Notes under the pieces: generated by a model
Seen by the model: only the letters and a program-made list of their open reading frames with translations
What the model was told of the DNA's origin: nothing
Database searches by the model: none
In this document: positions 47,515 to 57,023 of the stretch, one piece after another
How the letters are laid out: each line of letters opens with the position of its first letter
How positions within the stretch are numbered: the first letter of the stretch is position 1
Translations under genes and position numbers: made by a program
Assembly (NCBI GenBank): GCA_028583405.1
Contig: CM053247.1
Location: forward strand, 9,802,946-9,866,945
Direction: 5' to 3'
Length of the DNA stretch: 64,000 bases
Origin: Pogonophryne albipinna
Lineage: Eukaryota > Chordata > Actinopteri > Perciformes > Artedidraconidae

Positions 47515-48130
47515 GAGTGATGTGTGTGTGAAAAATGCATTTAGTAAAAACTATGGCATTTATCTCAGAGTAAGAGTCATCTCTCTCCACAATTCCACAT
47601 TTTCCCATAATGTCTCGTTGAGATCGGCAAGGCCGTTTTCATACGATGTTAATTGGAGAGCGGGCCGCGGTGCGTTCATGGACAGAAGAAGCTCAGATTA
47701 ATGCCTCTTTCTCTCTGAGAGAACACAGCATTATGGCGGAGCGCGCGCTCTCACGGGAACGTGCCATGGTGTGTTCAGGGACCTCAGTGAAAAATCGGCT
47801 GTTTTGTTCTCGGAGTGGAAACTGCATTATAGAAAAACGTCCCTTTCTGTGTCAGCCCCCCATGGGTCAAACTTCCTTTTATGGAGGGTTTGACGGCGGA
47901 GTGGGCCACCAGAGAGTACCACAGTCTCATAGCTGCGGCTCCGCAGCTGATTGCACATCCCCTATCACAATGTTATGGGGAATGGAAAATCAGTGGTGTA
48001 TTAACAGAGCGGACGGACAGGACACTGAGACTGGGTTATTCACTCCAGTTTTGCAGCATCCCTCCTCCGTTCAGAGGCATGAGAGAGGCAAATCTGTCAT
48101 CCCAGGAGGAGATAGGTTTCCTCTCGGCAT
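47515..48130 (+). pseudogene. DIRS internal segment, copy 2 (pre-RT region)
   Basis: This copy is continuous with the RT. The last part encodes TLRLGYSLQFCSIPPPFRGM, resembling the GYSLQF ... PPPF region that precedes RT motif 1 in vertebrate DIRS polyproteins. The earlier portion has interrupted frames and may cover the end of ORF1 and the junction to ORF2. Confidence 0.65.
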
Positions 48131-48556
48131 GTGCACTCTCAAGTCAGAGAGAAGGGGCACTATTCCCTGTACTTCCTGGTTCCCAAGAAGACAGGATCAT
48201 TCAGGCCCATTCTGGATCTTCAATGCCTGCACCAGCACATTGCATGCAAGAAGTTCCATATGTTAACTATGAAACAGTTACTGGGACTGGTGCAGCCAGG
48301 CGATTGGTTCACAACCATCTACCTGAAGAACGCTTACTTTCATGGCGAAATTGCTCCAAAACACAGAAAGTATTTGCGTTTTGCCTTCCAGGGGGTAGCC
48401 TACGAGTATAACAGACTGACGTTCGGCTACTCCCTATCCCCACGCACGCTACGGCGCTGCAAACCTCTGCGGGACCATGGCATGAGGGTGTTCTTTTATC
48501 TGGGCGACCTCATAGTCATGGCCAGGTCCAGGGAATGTTTCACACAGCCCAATTGA
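48131..48556 (+). pseudogene. DIRS reverse transcriptase, catalytically dead
   Basis: The frame runs FLVPKKTGSFRPILDL (motifs 1-2), then PGDWFTTIYLKNAYFHGEI. In the family this is normally SIDLKDAYFH, so the motif A catalytic Asp is Tyr here (codon 48320-48322) and the next Asp is Asn. LRFAFQGVAYEYNRLTFGYS and LSPR correspond to motif B. FYLGDLIVMA corresponds to the YLDD motif C, with the first Asp changed to Gly (codon 48503-48505). The enzyme would copy genomic RNA, but three active-site region residues are lost and the frame is broken upstream (near 48130) and downstream (48556). The element cannot supply its own RT. Confidence 0.88.
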
Positions 48557-48886
48557 TCCTACACCTAACCAAGTTGGGTTGAAAAAGAGTTGCGGTCAAT
48601 TGGAAGAAAAGCTCCCCCATACCTCACCAGCAGGTAGAATATCTGGGGGTGATGCTTGTTGCAGGCAGACTACGTGCCACCCTGACAGAAAGCAGACAGG
48701 CATCCCTGCTGCGGGCAGTCTGCAGGCTGTGTCAGGGGGCGACGGTGACAGCTTTGATCATCATGCAGACTTTGGGTCTCATGACGGCTGCTCACTCCGT
48801 AGTGCCACTCGGACTCCTGCATGCACATCGCATACAGAGGTGGCTTACCGGCCTTCGTTTAGATCTCAAGACACAAACGACGTCTG
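48556..48886 (+). pseudogene. DIRS RT connection region, degraded
   Basis: Frames shift repeatedly. Recognisable pieces include RRTLPHTSPAGR-like sequence and AHSVVPLGLLHAHRIQRWLT (plus frame 48649), which resembles the thumb/connection part of DIRS RT that precedes RNase H. No intact frame. Confidence 0.5.
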
Positions 48887-49577
48887 GTGACTATCCCCCC
48901 CTCAGTAGAGAGCAACCTCCGATTCTGGGGGTCCCCAGAGAATCTGCGGAGGGGAGCTCCACTGGGGCAAGTGACCTCCTATATCACAGTCTTCACAGAC
49001 GCTTCAGTGACAGGGTGGGGGGGGGCGTGCCTAGAGAGCTGTAGGTGGTTGCTGGCCTCTGACAGAGGCGCAGCACAGCAACCTCCTGGAGCTGCAAGCA
49101 GTGATGCTGGTCCTACAGCACTTCAAACCCTTAATACAGGGCAAACATGTGCTAGTGAAGAGCGACAACCGCACCACAGTGGCGTACATCAACAGGCAAG
49201 GCAGAGTCCGCTCAATAGCCTTGTTGACCGCAGCAGAGAACCTGTGGTTGTGGGTTTCACAGATTGTGTTGTCTCTAAGGGCCCTGCACATCCCGGGACG
49301 GGAGAACGGGGGGGCCGACCTCATGTCAAGAGGCGGACCCCTGCCAGACGAGTGGAGGCTTCACCCGGAGGTGGTGAAGCAGTTCTGGACTCAGTTCGGG
49401 AGAGCAGAGGTGGACCTGTTCGCCAATCGGCGCAACAGCCACTGTGCCCTGTGGTTCTCCCTGGCCCGGTGGGACAATCCGCCCTTGGGGGTGGACGCAT
49501 TTGCACACGAGCCATGGCCAAGGAAGCTGCTTTACGCCTTTCCACCGCTGCACCTTATCCCCCCCCCTCATGGATAG
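48887..49577 (+). pseudogene. DIRS RNase H and following domain, frameshifted
   Basis: RNase H degrades the RNA strand during reverse transcription. The first part has VFTDASVTGWGGACLES with the first catalytic Asp at 48998-49000. The frame then changes at a nine-G run (49017-49025), a typical indel site. The second part (frame from 49101) has VLVKSDNRTTVAYINRQG with a catalytic Asp at 49164-49166, and then ALHIPGRENGGADLMSRGGP. After RNase H comes RAEVDLFANRRNSHCALWFS, the conserved block at the start of the methyltransferase-like region of DIRS polyproteins. Apart from the G-run frameshift, the motifs are well kept, better than those of the RT. Confidence 0.85.
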
Positions 49578-49759
49578 GGTGAGGCGGGAGCAGCTGTCAG
49601 TCATCCTAGTGGCCCCAGATCGCCGCCTGGCGCCGTGGTGCGCGGGGTAACACAGATGATGGTGGGCCAGCCCTGGGCTATTCCTCAGGTCTGGGGAGCG
49701 CTGTCTCAGGAAGCAGGGGCAATAGGGGCGTTACCCACTCTGGGCCAACCTCTCCAGGC

Positions 49760-50764
49760 TTGGCTCCTGAGAGGGACAGGCTGAGACAGGTGGGGCTGTC
49801 TGACAACGTTATTCAGACTATCCAAGCAGCAGGAGCAGAATCCACCACAGCCTGTTACAGGCCAAAGTGGGCGGGATTCCGGCGATGGTGTGAAGGAAGG
49901 AGTCTAGAGCCTCTGTCGTGGACGTTGGGCTCTATTCTTACCTACTTACAGATACTGGTGGACAGGGGGCTGGCTCACTCCACAATTAAGGTGTATGCAG
50001 CAGCCATTTCATCCTGCCATGAGGGATTTGGAGGCAGGTCAGCCTTCAGTCAGTCGCTTATGTCGCGGTTTTTGCAGGGGGTCAGGAGGCAGTGCCCAGT
50101 AGTGCACGCCTCCGCCCCACAGTGGGACCTGCCGTTGGTGCTCGAGGCTCTGGTCACAGAACCATTTGAGCCCCTGGAGCTCTCCTCCCTGAAAGCACTG
50201 TCATGGAAGACAGCTTTGCTACTTGCCTTGACTTCGGCCAAAAGAGTGTCCGAGCTGACCGCTCTGTCGGTGCACCCAAGCTGCCTTTTGATCCGGGGTG
50301 ACCGTAGCGGGGCGACACTCAGACCGAACCCCTCCTTTACTCCTAAGAGCCTAAGGAGTTTGTCCAGGTCAAGGTCTATTCAGTTAGGTGGCTTTAATCT
50401 TCCACCCCATATTGAGGCCAGGGAGGCTAAATTGCACCTCCTCTGCCCAGTGCGTGCGCTAGCAAGTTATGTAGAGGGCACGGCTGCCATTAGACGTACT
50501 GAACAGCTGTTTGTGTGCTTTGGGGATGGTGTGGCTAGAAAAGCTCTCTCCAAGAAGCGCCTAACAGGATGGCTATGCGGGTGCATTACACATGCCTATG
50601 GACGGGCGGGGAGAGCCCTCCCCACTGGGGTCCGTGCGCATTCTACACGGGCTGTGTCAAACGGCCTTATTCAGCAGCATGAGTGTAGAAGATATATGCA
50701 CGTCGGCGTCTTGGTCTACGCCAGGCTCCTTCATAAAATGTTATCTACCTGGACATGTCTGGCT
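49760..50764 (+). pseudogene. DIRS tyrosine recombinase, one frameshift
   Basis: This integrase joins the circular DNA to the target through a 3'-phosphotyrosine. The N-terminal core-binding part contains ESTTACYRPKWAGFRRWC. The catalytic domain has SAKRVSEL with the first Arg (codon 50243-50245) and RAHSTRAVS with His-x-x-Arg (His codon 50639-50641). The nucleophile Tyr lies in SFIKCYL (codon 50742-50744) but in the +1 frame, preceded there by MSVEDICTSASWSTPG. A single frameshift between about 50655 and 50690 thus separates the Tyr from the rest of the R-H-R-Y set. The 49760 Met is a convenience start, as the DIRS recombinase frame may begin upstream. Confidence 0.88.
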
Positions 50765-50819
50765 CCTTCTCGTCGTCTGTGCTTGCCGAGGCAACGCATG
50801 ATTGGGGAGAGGGGGGGTG

Positions 50820-51296
50820 GCTGTGGGTCAGCAGGTGTCTGACCCCCCCCCCCCCCTGGACATAAAGCACTTGTGTTTTTCCCATGCTCCCATGGGAGAC
50901 ATGGGAGACATGGTGCGCAATCAGCCCCATACAGGGCTGGAGGCAGGCTGGGAGAGCCTTCCTCACTATTGTCCATGCCCACTCTACACGGAGCGTGAGT
51001 GATTGTAGGGGACGTGGTGCACTTATGTTTTTTCCCATGCTCCTGAGGGACCTGAGGAACATGGTGCGCGGTAGGCTCCAGACGGAGTCTCCGCACAGAT
51101 CTTTTCCATGCACACTACACGAGGTAAGCGTGTGTGAGTGTGCCTTATCCAAATTGCGGCCCCGACTTCTCTACGGTTACAACCGGAGGGGAGGAAGTTG
51201 GGATGCAATGGATGTTAGCCAAAGCCGGTCAGGGACGGTGTGGTGGGCCGATGTTGTTGGATGACAGGGCGTGTATACATCGGGGCTCCGCCCACT
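50820..51296 (+). other. DIRS 3' spacer with internal imperfect repeats
   Basis: Starts with a C run (50838-50850). Two similar blocks follow: 50877-50995 and 51026-51122, each with CCCATGCTCC, ATGGTGCGC and a CTACAC-containing end. No domain was recognised in the short open frames on either strand. Confidence 0.6.
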
Positions 51297-51393
51297 GTAC
51301 CCATAGAGTCCAGTAGAGGGCGGAGCCTGTGTGAAATATAACAGGGGGTTACGTATTGTAACCCTAGTTATATAAGCACAGGCGGAGCCCTCT
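51297..51393. repeat. DIRS internal complementary region
   Basis: The left half (51297-51342, ending GTGAAATATAAC) is the complement of the element's first ~46 bases. The right half (51340-51393, AACAGGGGGTTACG ... GCCCTCTAC) is the complement of its last ~54 bases. The two halves overlap at AAC, which is the complement of the shared GTT. It therefore equals the circle junction read backwards. In DIRS elements this region templates restoration of the ends. Confidence 0.95.
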
Positions 51394-51419
51394 ACCTGGG
51401 GGCCCTGTCTTTCCTAGTC

Positions 51420-51644
51420 CGCTCGCTGAAGAGTGTATAGGATAGTGTGCGGCGGGTGTAGCCGCCTTTATATACTGTGGGCCTGCGCGTGCATTCAGGT
51501 AGGCTCGCCCCGATTGGCCGGCTACGTTTACGTAAACTCAGTAGGTGAAAGCACGCACAGCATGATAGAGAGTAGTACCCATAGAGTCCAGTAGAGGGCT
51601 CCGCCTGTGCTTATATAACGGGTTACAATACGTAACCCCCTGTT
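51420..51644 (+). repeat. DIRS right inverted terminal repeat
   Basis: Complementary to the left repeat over about 200 bases with few differences. The outer ~40 bases (GCTTATATAACGGGTTACAA to the final CCCCTGTT) are unique to this end and to the internal complementary region. The element ends at GTT. Confidence 0.93.
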
Positions 51645-51769
51645 TTAGCTCTATGAAACCTGATGTAGGCTACTTTTCTGTTTTCTTCAAGTTTGTATCT
51701 TGTTGGTCGAATGCACTTATTGTAAGTCGCTTTGGATAAAAGCGTCAGCTAAATGCAAGGTAATGTAAT
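51645..51769 (+). repeat. L2-type LINE 3' fragment, right half
   Basis: Resumes the 3' UTR interrupted at 43639 and continues with TTGTAAGTCGCTTTGGATAA and AAGCGTCAGCTAAATG, ending in AATGTAATG repeats. This is the typical L2 3' end, which fixes the order: L2 first, DIRS later. Confidence 0.85.
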
Positions 51770-51850
51770 GTAGTCGGCCAAAACCAGCCATTTCCTCCTG
51801 CAGGAAGGAGACAATCTCCTCCAAGCGCGCTTCTCAAGTCACTTATGAAA

Positions 51851-52036
51851 CTACGACTTTAATCTCATAATTATTACTTTATTCTCGTAACATTACGACT
51901 TTATTCTCGTAATATTACGACTTTATTCTCGTAACATTACGACTTTATTCTCGTAATTATGACTTTATTCTCGTAATGTTACGACTTTATTCTCGTAACT
52001 ATGACTTTATTCTCGTATTATTACGACTTTATTCTC
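51851..52036 (+). repeat. Subterminal array of the ACGACTTTATTCTCGTAA unit, right side
   Basis: About nine forward units next to the right terminal repeat of the outer integrase-type element, preceded by the same CTTCTCAAGTCACTTATG lead as the array at 42991. Confidence 0.9.
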
Positions 52037-52080
52037 AAAATCTCTTTTTCTAATACTCCGTCGTAGTTTCGTGCTCCTCG

Positions 52081-52173
52081 AGGAATATTTTGAAAATAAT
52101 GTAAAGTGGTTGTCTTTTATGCAACTTGATTTATTCAAGTTGAAGACCACTTACATTATTTTGAAATATTCCT
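52081..52173. repeat. Short hairpin (foldback)
   Basis: Arms AGGAATATTTTGAAAATAAT ... GTGGT (52081-52110) and ACCAC ... ATTTTGAAATATTCCT (52146-52173) are complementary apart from small gaps. A second small palindrome, CAACTTGATTTATTCAAGTTG, fills the loop. It lies between the outer element and the hAT element. Confidence 0.75.
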
Positions 52174-52261
52174 TAAGCTAAAATAAATTCTACATTACTC
52201 ATGTTTCCAATTAATACTATTGGTCTTTTGTTCAATACGATAAGGCAGAGATGTTCACAAG

Positions 52262-52400
52262 TCTTTTTTTGCAAGTCCAAGTCAAGTCTCAAGTCTTTGG
52301 TCACGAGTCCAAGTCAAGTCTCAAGTCTTTGTGGGGTGAGACTTGATCAAGTCTCAAGTCTTTGGTCACGAGTCCAAGTCAAGTCTCAAGTCTCTAAAAA
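52262..52400. repeat. hAT subterminal motif array, left
   Basis: Repeated CAAGTCTCAAGTCTTTGG and ACGAGTCCAAGTCAAGTC words. A matching set occurs at 54079-54200. Likely transposase-binding sites, by analogy with other hAT elements. Confidence 0.75.
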
Positions 52401-52660
52401 ATAAAAGTCTCATGTCTCTTCTGGTTGTAATAAGCCTTCTATTGTCTGCTGCTATCCAGTCTGTTAAGAATACTGCACAGCTATATCTAAGAAATTCAAA
52501 GCATTTACTGTATTATTATCACTCCTATATCTATTAGCATACAGTATCAGTACTGATTAGTTGTTTGTTATATGATCACTTTAAACAGGCTATTGCAATG
52601 CAATATGAGGAAAAACATCACACTTTAGCTAAATGCAAACAACTTATAAGCAAAACACTT

Positions 52661-52725
52661 CAGAATCAGAAATCAGTATCACAAATACTTTATTAATCCC
52701 CCGCAGGGAAACTGTGTTAAAAGTA
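52661..52725 (+). repeat. Short retroelement-tail-like remnant
   Basis: TCAGAATCAGAAATCAGTATC followed by ATACTTTATTAATCCCC resembles a word set often seen at fish SINE or LINE ends, and is similar to the 33488 SINE tail read in reverse. Too short to classify. Confidence 0.3.
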
Positions 52726-53449
52726 CTTAAAAGTAAACATTTGTTCTGTGCCATTTGCAACTAAAAAACTATTGCTGCAATATTATCTGAAATATACTGA
52801 ACTGGTGATATTAAAACATGACCTGTTCCAAAAGAGATATCTACCATTAACACCATTTACCAGCCAAATGCTGGTAAATCATGCAAGTGGCTGGTTCTGT
52901 ATGTTGCACGCACCAGCCAAAAATAACAATGGCAATCTATCTAAAATTTCAACATTCACTAGGCTAGCCATTTGGCCAGTGGACAAAAATGTTAAAATCT
53001 GACCTCTACAACCGTATTGTTTAATTACACTGGGTCTCTAATGACGTCTTTTAAGTCTACTATAAATAAACATATTCCTCTATCCTCTCACTCAAACCCA
53101 GTGTAATGGTAACCTGATAAACCTGTAACATTAACGTTACGTGGTCAACAATAAACCTGTAACCTGCCTATAAACCGACAGATGTATTTATGTATGTAAC
53201 TATGTATTTTTCTACGTTTAACGTTAGCCAGTAGTTGGTGGCAGCGGAACGTAATGATTAACGTTACCGACCTTTTTTATGTCATGTCAAGAGTTGGATG
53301 TCAACGCCACTCAACGCAAACAAGTGTGACAAGCAAACATTCACTCATCTTTTCAAATATTCAGTTACAAAGCTAGTAGCAAGCTAAGTTAACATTACAT
53401 AGCTGATGCTGAGCTAAACATGTTTGCTAACCGTCCATATGCGGTAATG

Positions 53450-53570
53450 TGACTGACCTCTCCGTGTGAGTTTTCAAGTGCCTGATGAAATTTGACGTTG
53501 TTGCACCAGCATCCTTGATTTTAATATTGCAGACTTTGCAGTGTGCGCTCCTTTTGTTGGTGGCGCCGGC
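53450..53570 (-). pseudogene. BED-type zinc-finger exon remnant of a hAT transposase
   Basis: Translated on the minus strand, the segment reads NKRSAHCKVCNIKIKDAG and then TTSNFIRHLKTHTER. This gives C-x2-C, a 16-residue spacer, then H-x3-H, with the last His at 53466-53468. This matches the BED finger that binds DNA at the N-terminus of many hAT transposases. No start codon or splice-linked catalytic exon was identified, so it is probably a leftover of the autonomous parent. An independent small DNA-binding exon is possible but not supported further. Confidence 0.75.
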
Positions 53571-53669
53571 GTTTTGTTAGAAGTTTTTATAGTTGAACCT
53601 AATTACAAGCGGTACAGCTGCAGGTGTGCCGCCGGTCGCCATGGTGTTACCATGATGTTAATGTTAATG

Positions 53670-54045
53670 TTAAAAGTTTGAGAAACCGGCTCGAGATACA
53701 CTTTTTGTTATATTCCATGGAATGCTCTTAACATCCCGAAAGCAATGATTATCTTAAGTGCTTTGACAAAAAATCCATTAAAAAAATTCATCTGTGGAAG
53801 CCGTAGTACTGTAAAAAGCACGACCAATCATCTGAGCCGGCCCAGCTAAAGTAACTGGATAGCCTACCTGCCTGTCAGCCTCCCATCGGGGCACAAACTT
53901 ATCTCGTGCCCTCATTGGTCATGTGCGTGTTCGTGTGTGTTGGAGGAGGGGCTCTGTAAGGAAGTGGCAGATTTTCTCCGGTTGTGTATTTTCAAATTCT
54001 AGCGATCTCGAGCCGGTTTCTCAAACTTACCTACCCCACCTTTAA
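53670..54045. mobile_element. TTAA-type miniature element, family P copy 2
   Basis: Starts at TTAA, then goes directly into AAGTTTGAGAAACCGGCTCGAG, lacking the outer ~14 bases of the left repeat. The right end is CTTACCTACCCCACC followed by TTAA. The interior matches copies 1 and 3. Inserted in the hAT element at 52246-54210. Confidence 0.8.
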
Positions 54046-54337
54046 TACGCCAAAAATAGAAAACATAATGATTGTTCACGAGTCCCAAAACACGAGTCCA
54101 AGTCGAGTCCGAAGTCTTTTGAGCAGGAGTCCGAGTCAAGTCTGAAGTCTCTGTGTGTGCGACTTAAGTGCGACTCGAGTCCGAGTCACAAACTCGAGTC
54201 CCCATCTCTGCGATAAGGTTTCGATGGCATTGTGTTTGTTTGTGATTGCAATGTTAGTAACATACTATAATAATTCTTCGGTTTGGTCGCCTGATTCCAA
54301 TGGTCATGATGCCATTAAAGTGGCCATTGTCAGTGCT

Positions 54338-54423
54338 CAACATCGGCGAAATCGAGTGTGACTATTAAAAAATAAATCATTATTATATTAATATTGACAA
54401 TAACAACCGACCATCGGGGTAGC
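54338..54423 (-). repeat. Dispersed repeat segment, minus-oriented copy
   Basis: Reverse complement of 33374-33460, with only a few differences over ~80 bases. Confidence 0.8.
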
Positions 54424-56023
54424 ATTTGCTTGGCATTTCCGGGTATTTCTCCACTGGTTAACATGGGTTAACAATACCAGCATGGTAAATCGTCACATGT
54501 TCACGTCTCGCCGTGATACCGGGTTGTCTCCATTAGCTGGGACGGCTTGCTGTCCCCCAGACCCTGAATCTTAAAAATCTGGCGAGCCCTCTCCTTAGCT
54601 AGCTAGATGTCTTAAGGAGAAGGGCTTTAATCGCCTCATATTTGCCCCGTTGTGGGGGACCTGTGATAAATCCAACCAACCGCTACCACGTGAAAATCCT
54701 TCAGGTCCTCGTCACGGACCTGGCGACAGGCAAAGTGTGCTTCTACGTGTGCGAACCACGCCGTAGAGGCATGTTCACAAAACTCCGGCAGATTAATATA
54801 AACATCGCAATCAGCCATGTTCACTAAGTCTTCGGAAACTATCTCGAAAACTTCAGGGTCACCAGTGTAGTGCCGATCAATGGGAGTCGGAGGCGTTTAG
54901 TATGGAACTCCACACTTTATTTTCCATTAGATTTTACAGAGGAACGAATCACTTGCTAACTGTTGCTGTCAAGCTAGAATGAACACAACAAAACAGGTAC
55001 CCTCTCTAACAGGTCCGTGGTGCCCACACACTATACAACGGTGAATTATGTCCCATAATGTTCCACCACAATAGGCAGATTCGAAGGATTTATTTCTTTG
55101 GACATGTTATTTTAAATACAATTAAATCAAGTTATTTTGGTTTTAAATATTTTTAAATATTATTTTGTGGAATATCTTAGGCCCTCAGAGAGGGCCTAGA
55201 GGGCCCTGACGACTCGCCACTGTTCTAACGTAACATGAAGTACCAGTTTGCACCATGTAATCAAAGGTATCGTTGGAAAGCTCCGTCTCTCCTGCACAAT
55301 TTCATCGGATCCAAATATGGTCATTTCCTTTGTATCAGCAACCAATCGTGAAAGTACAAAGGAGTCTTGAACCAAAAAACGAAATCTCATTGGCTGGTGT
55401 CAATTTCTGACAACGTGATTCGTTCAGATGCGTCACGTGGTGTGCTAAAACACTTTCTGGTTTAGCTTTCTGCTGGACATTTAAATCCCAAAATGGCAAA
55501 AGAACAGTGGAAAAAACGTTCAGAGAGAAGACGACAACAATTGTCACTTGAACAAAGCAAGGTTAGACAAAAAAACAATGACCCTGACCATGAAATACCT
55601 TCACAGAGTACGTAGATGCGCAAGCTGTCATCCAAAGAACAGCAAGGTTTAGGTAGCGCCATACAGCAATATTTAAAGGTCGTTTTCTCAAAATTAGTTT
55701 TTTCAACTATTCTGAGAGATTTCCACTTCAGTAGCACTTACATACACCAAACCTTCCAGTTATATTCATATCAATATTCTGAAGGTTTTTACTGAAGGGT
55801 TTGTTCATATATAGCCAGAATTATATAACATTTTATACCTAAAAACATGGCAAAAATTGATATTTTAGGGCTGTTGACAGTATTTTCTGTGTGATACAAA
55901 GAGTGATAAAGAGATATCCAAAATCCCTTATATAAAAACTTTGGATGCTAATATGACTTCAAAATGAAACAAGAATTTTGAACCTGGCTTTATCCAAAGT
56001 TCAGATTTGTGTTCCTGAAATGT
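54424..56023. other. Gene-free interval before assembly gap
   Basis: No supported gene. Short open frames on both strands have no domains. Confidence 0.45.
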
Positions 56024-57023
56024 NNNNNNNNNNNNNNNNNNNNNNNNNNNNNNNNNNNNNNNNNNNNNNNNNNNNNNNNNNNNNNNNNNNNNNNNNNNNN
56101 NNNNNNNNNNNNNNNNNNNNNNNNNNNNNNNNNNNNNNNNNNNNNNNNNNNNNNNNNNNNNNNNNNNNNNNNNNNNNNNNNNNNNNNNNNNNNNNNNNNN
56201 NNNNNNNNNNNNNNNNNNNNNNNNNNNNNNNNNNNNNNNNNNNNNNNNNNNNNNNNNNNNNNNNNNNNNNNNNNNNNNNNNNNNNNNNNNNNNNNNNNNN
56301 NNNNNNNNNNNNNNNNNNNNNNNNNNNNNNNNNNNNNNNNNNNNNNNNNNNNNNNNNNNNNNNNNNNNNNNNNNNNNNNNNNNNNNNNNNNNNNNNNNNN
56401 NNNNNNNNNNNNNNNNNNNNNNNNNNNNNNNNNNNNNNNNNNNNNNNNNNNNNNNNNNNNNNNNNNNNNNNNNNNNNNNNNNNNNNNNNNNNNNNNNNNN
56501 NNNNNNNNNNNNNNNNNNNNNNNNNNNNNNNNNNNNNNNNNNNNNNNNNNNNNNNNNNNNNNNNNNNNNNNNNNNNNNNNNNNNNNNNNNNNNNNNNNNN
56601 NNNNNNNNNNNNNNNNNNNNNNNNNNNNNNNNNNNNNNNNNNNNNNNNNNNNNNNNNNNNNNNNNNNNNNNNNNNNNNNNNNNNNNNNNNNNNNNNNNNN
56701 NNNNNNNNNNNNNNNNNNNNNNNNNNNNNNNNNNNNNNNNNNNNNNNNNNNNNNNNNNNNNNNNNNNNNNNNNNNNNNNNNNNNNNNNNNNNNNNNNNNN
56801 NNNNNNNNNNNNNNNNNNNNNNNNNNNNNNNNNNNNNNNNNNNNNNNNNNNNNNNNNNNNNNNNNNNNNNNNNNNNNNNNNNNNNNNNNNNNNNNNNNNN
56901 NNNNNNNNNNNNNNNNNNNNNNNNNNNNNNNNNNNNNNNNNNNNNNNNNNNNNNNNNNNNNNNNNNNNNNNNNNNNNNNNNNNNNNNNNNNNNNNNNNNN
57001 NNNNNNNNNNNNNNNNNNNNNNN
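56024..57023. other. Assembly gap (1,000 N)
   Basis: Exactly 1,000 unknown bases, a round number typical of a placeholder. The three long open frames crossing it are artefacts. Confidence 0.99.

Larger units (their letters stand above)
43640..51644 (+). mobile_element. DIRS-type tyrosine-recombinase retroelement
   Basis: An 8.0 kb retroelement that in the family replicates through an RT-made circle and integrates with a tyrosine recombinase, without target duplication. Architecture seen: left inverted terminal repeat, gag-like start, RT, RNase H, recombinase, internal complementary region, right inverted terminal repeat. The element starts with GTT and ends with GTT. The surrounding L2 reads continuously if one GTT is kept. 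It is damaged by frameshifts, loss of RT catalytic residues, an internal partial duplication and two inserted blocks (44213-45748 and 45952-47165). Confidence 0.92.
42711..52065 (+). mobile_element. Integrase-type DNA element (outermost shell of nested cluster)
   Basis: The left end TACAACGGAGTATTAG and the reverse-complemented right end TACGACGGAGTATTAG form terminal inverted repeats. Both are flanked by an identical 6 bp GTTTCG (42705-42710 and 52066-52071), a target duplication. Inside are arrays of the ACGACTTTATTCTCGTAA unit and the start of an integrase-like gene. The arm at 43300-43350 (GGAGATTGTCTCC ... GAAATGGCTGGTT) recurs inverted at 51781-51822. The rest of the gene is missing, and the middle is occupied by an L2 fragment and the DIRS element. 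The 5-6 bp duplication fits retroviral-type integrase chemistry. The exact family name (Ginger-like or other) is uncertain. Confidence 0.72.
52246..54210. mobile_element. hAT-superfamily DNA transposon, nonautonomous, with perfect target duplication
   Basis: The identical 8 bp CGATAAGG flanks both sides (52238-52245 and 54211-54218). The ends are CAGAGATG at left and its exact complement CATCTCTG at right. The subterminal regions are rich in CAAGTC/GAGTCC motifs. 8 bp duplications and CAGNG-type ends define hAT. The interior (1,965 bp) has a BED zinc-finger remnant on the minus strand and a TTAA-type miniature element, but no transposase catalytic domain, so it depends on a helper. Confidence 0.92.

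Noticed and set aside
50731..51152. Two overlapping minus-strand open frames of 121-135 codons
   Set aside because: They are antisense to the DIRS 3' spacer and arise from its GC-rich imperfect repeats.
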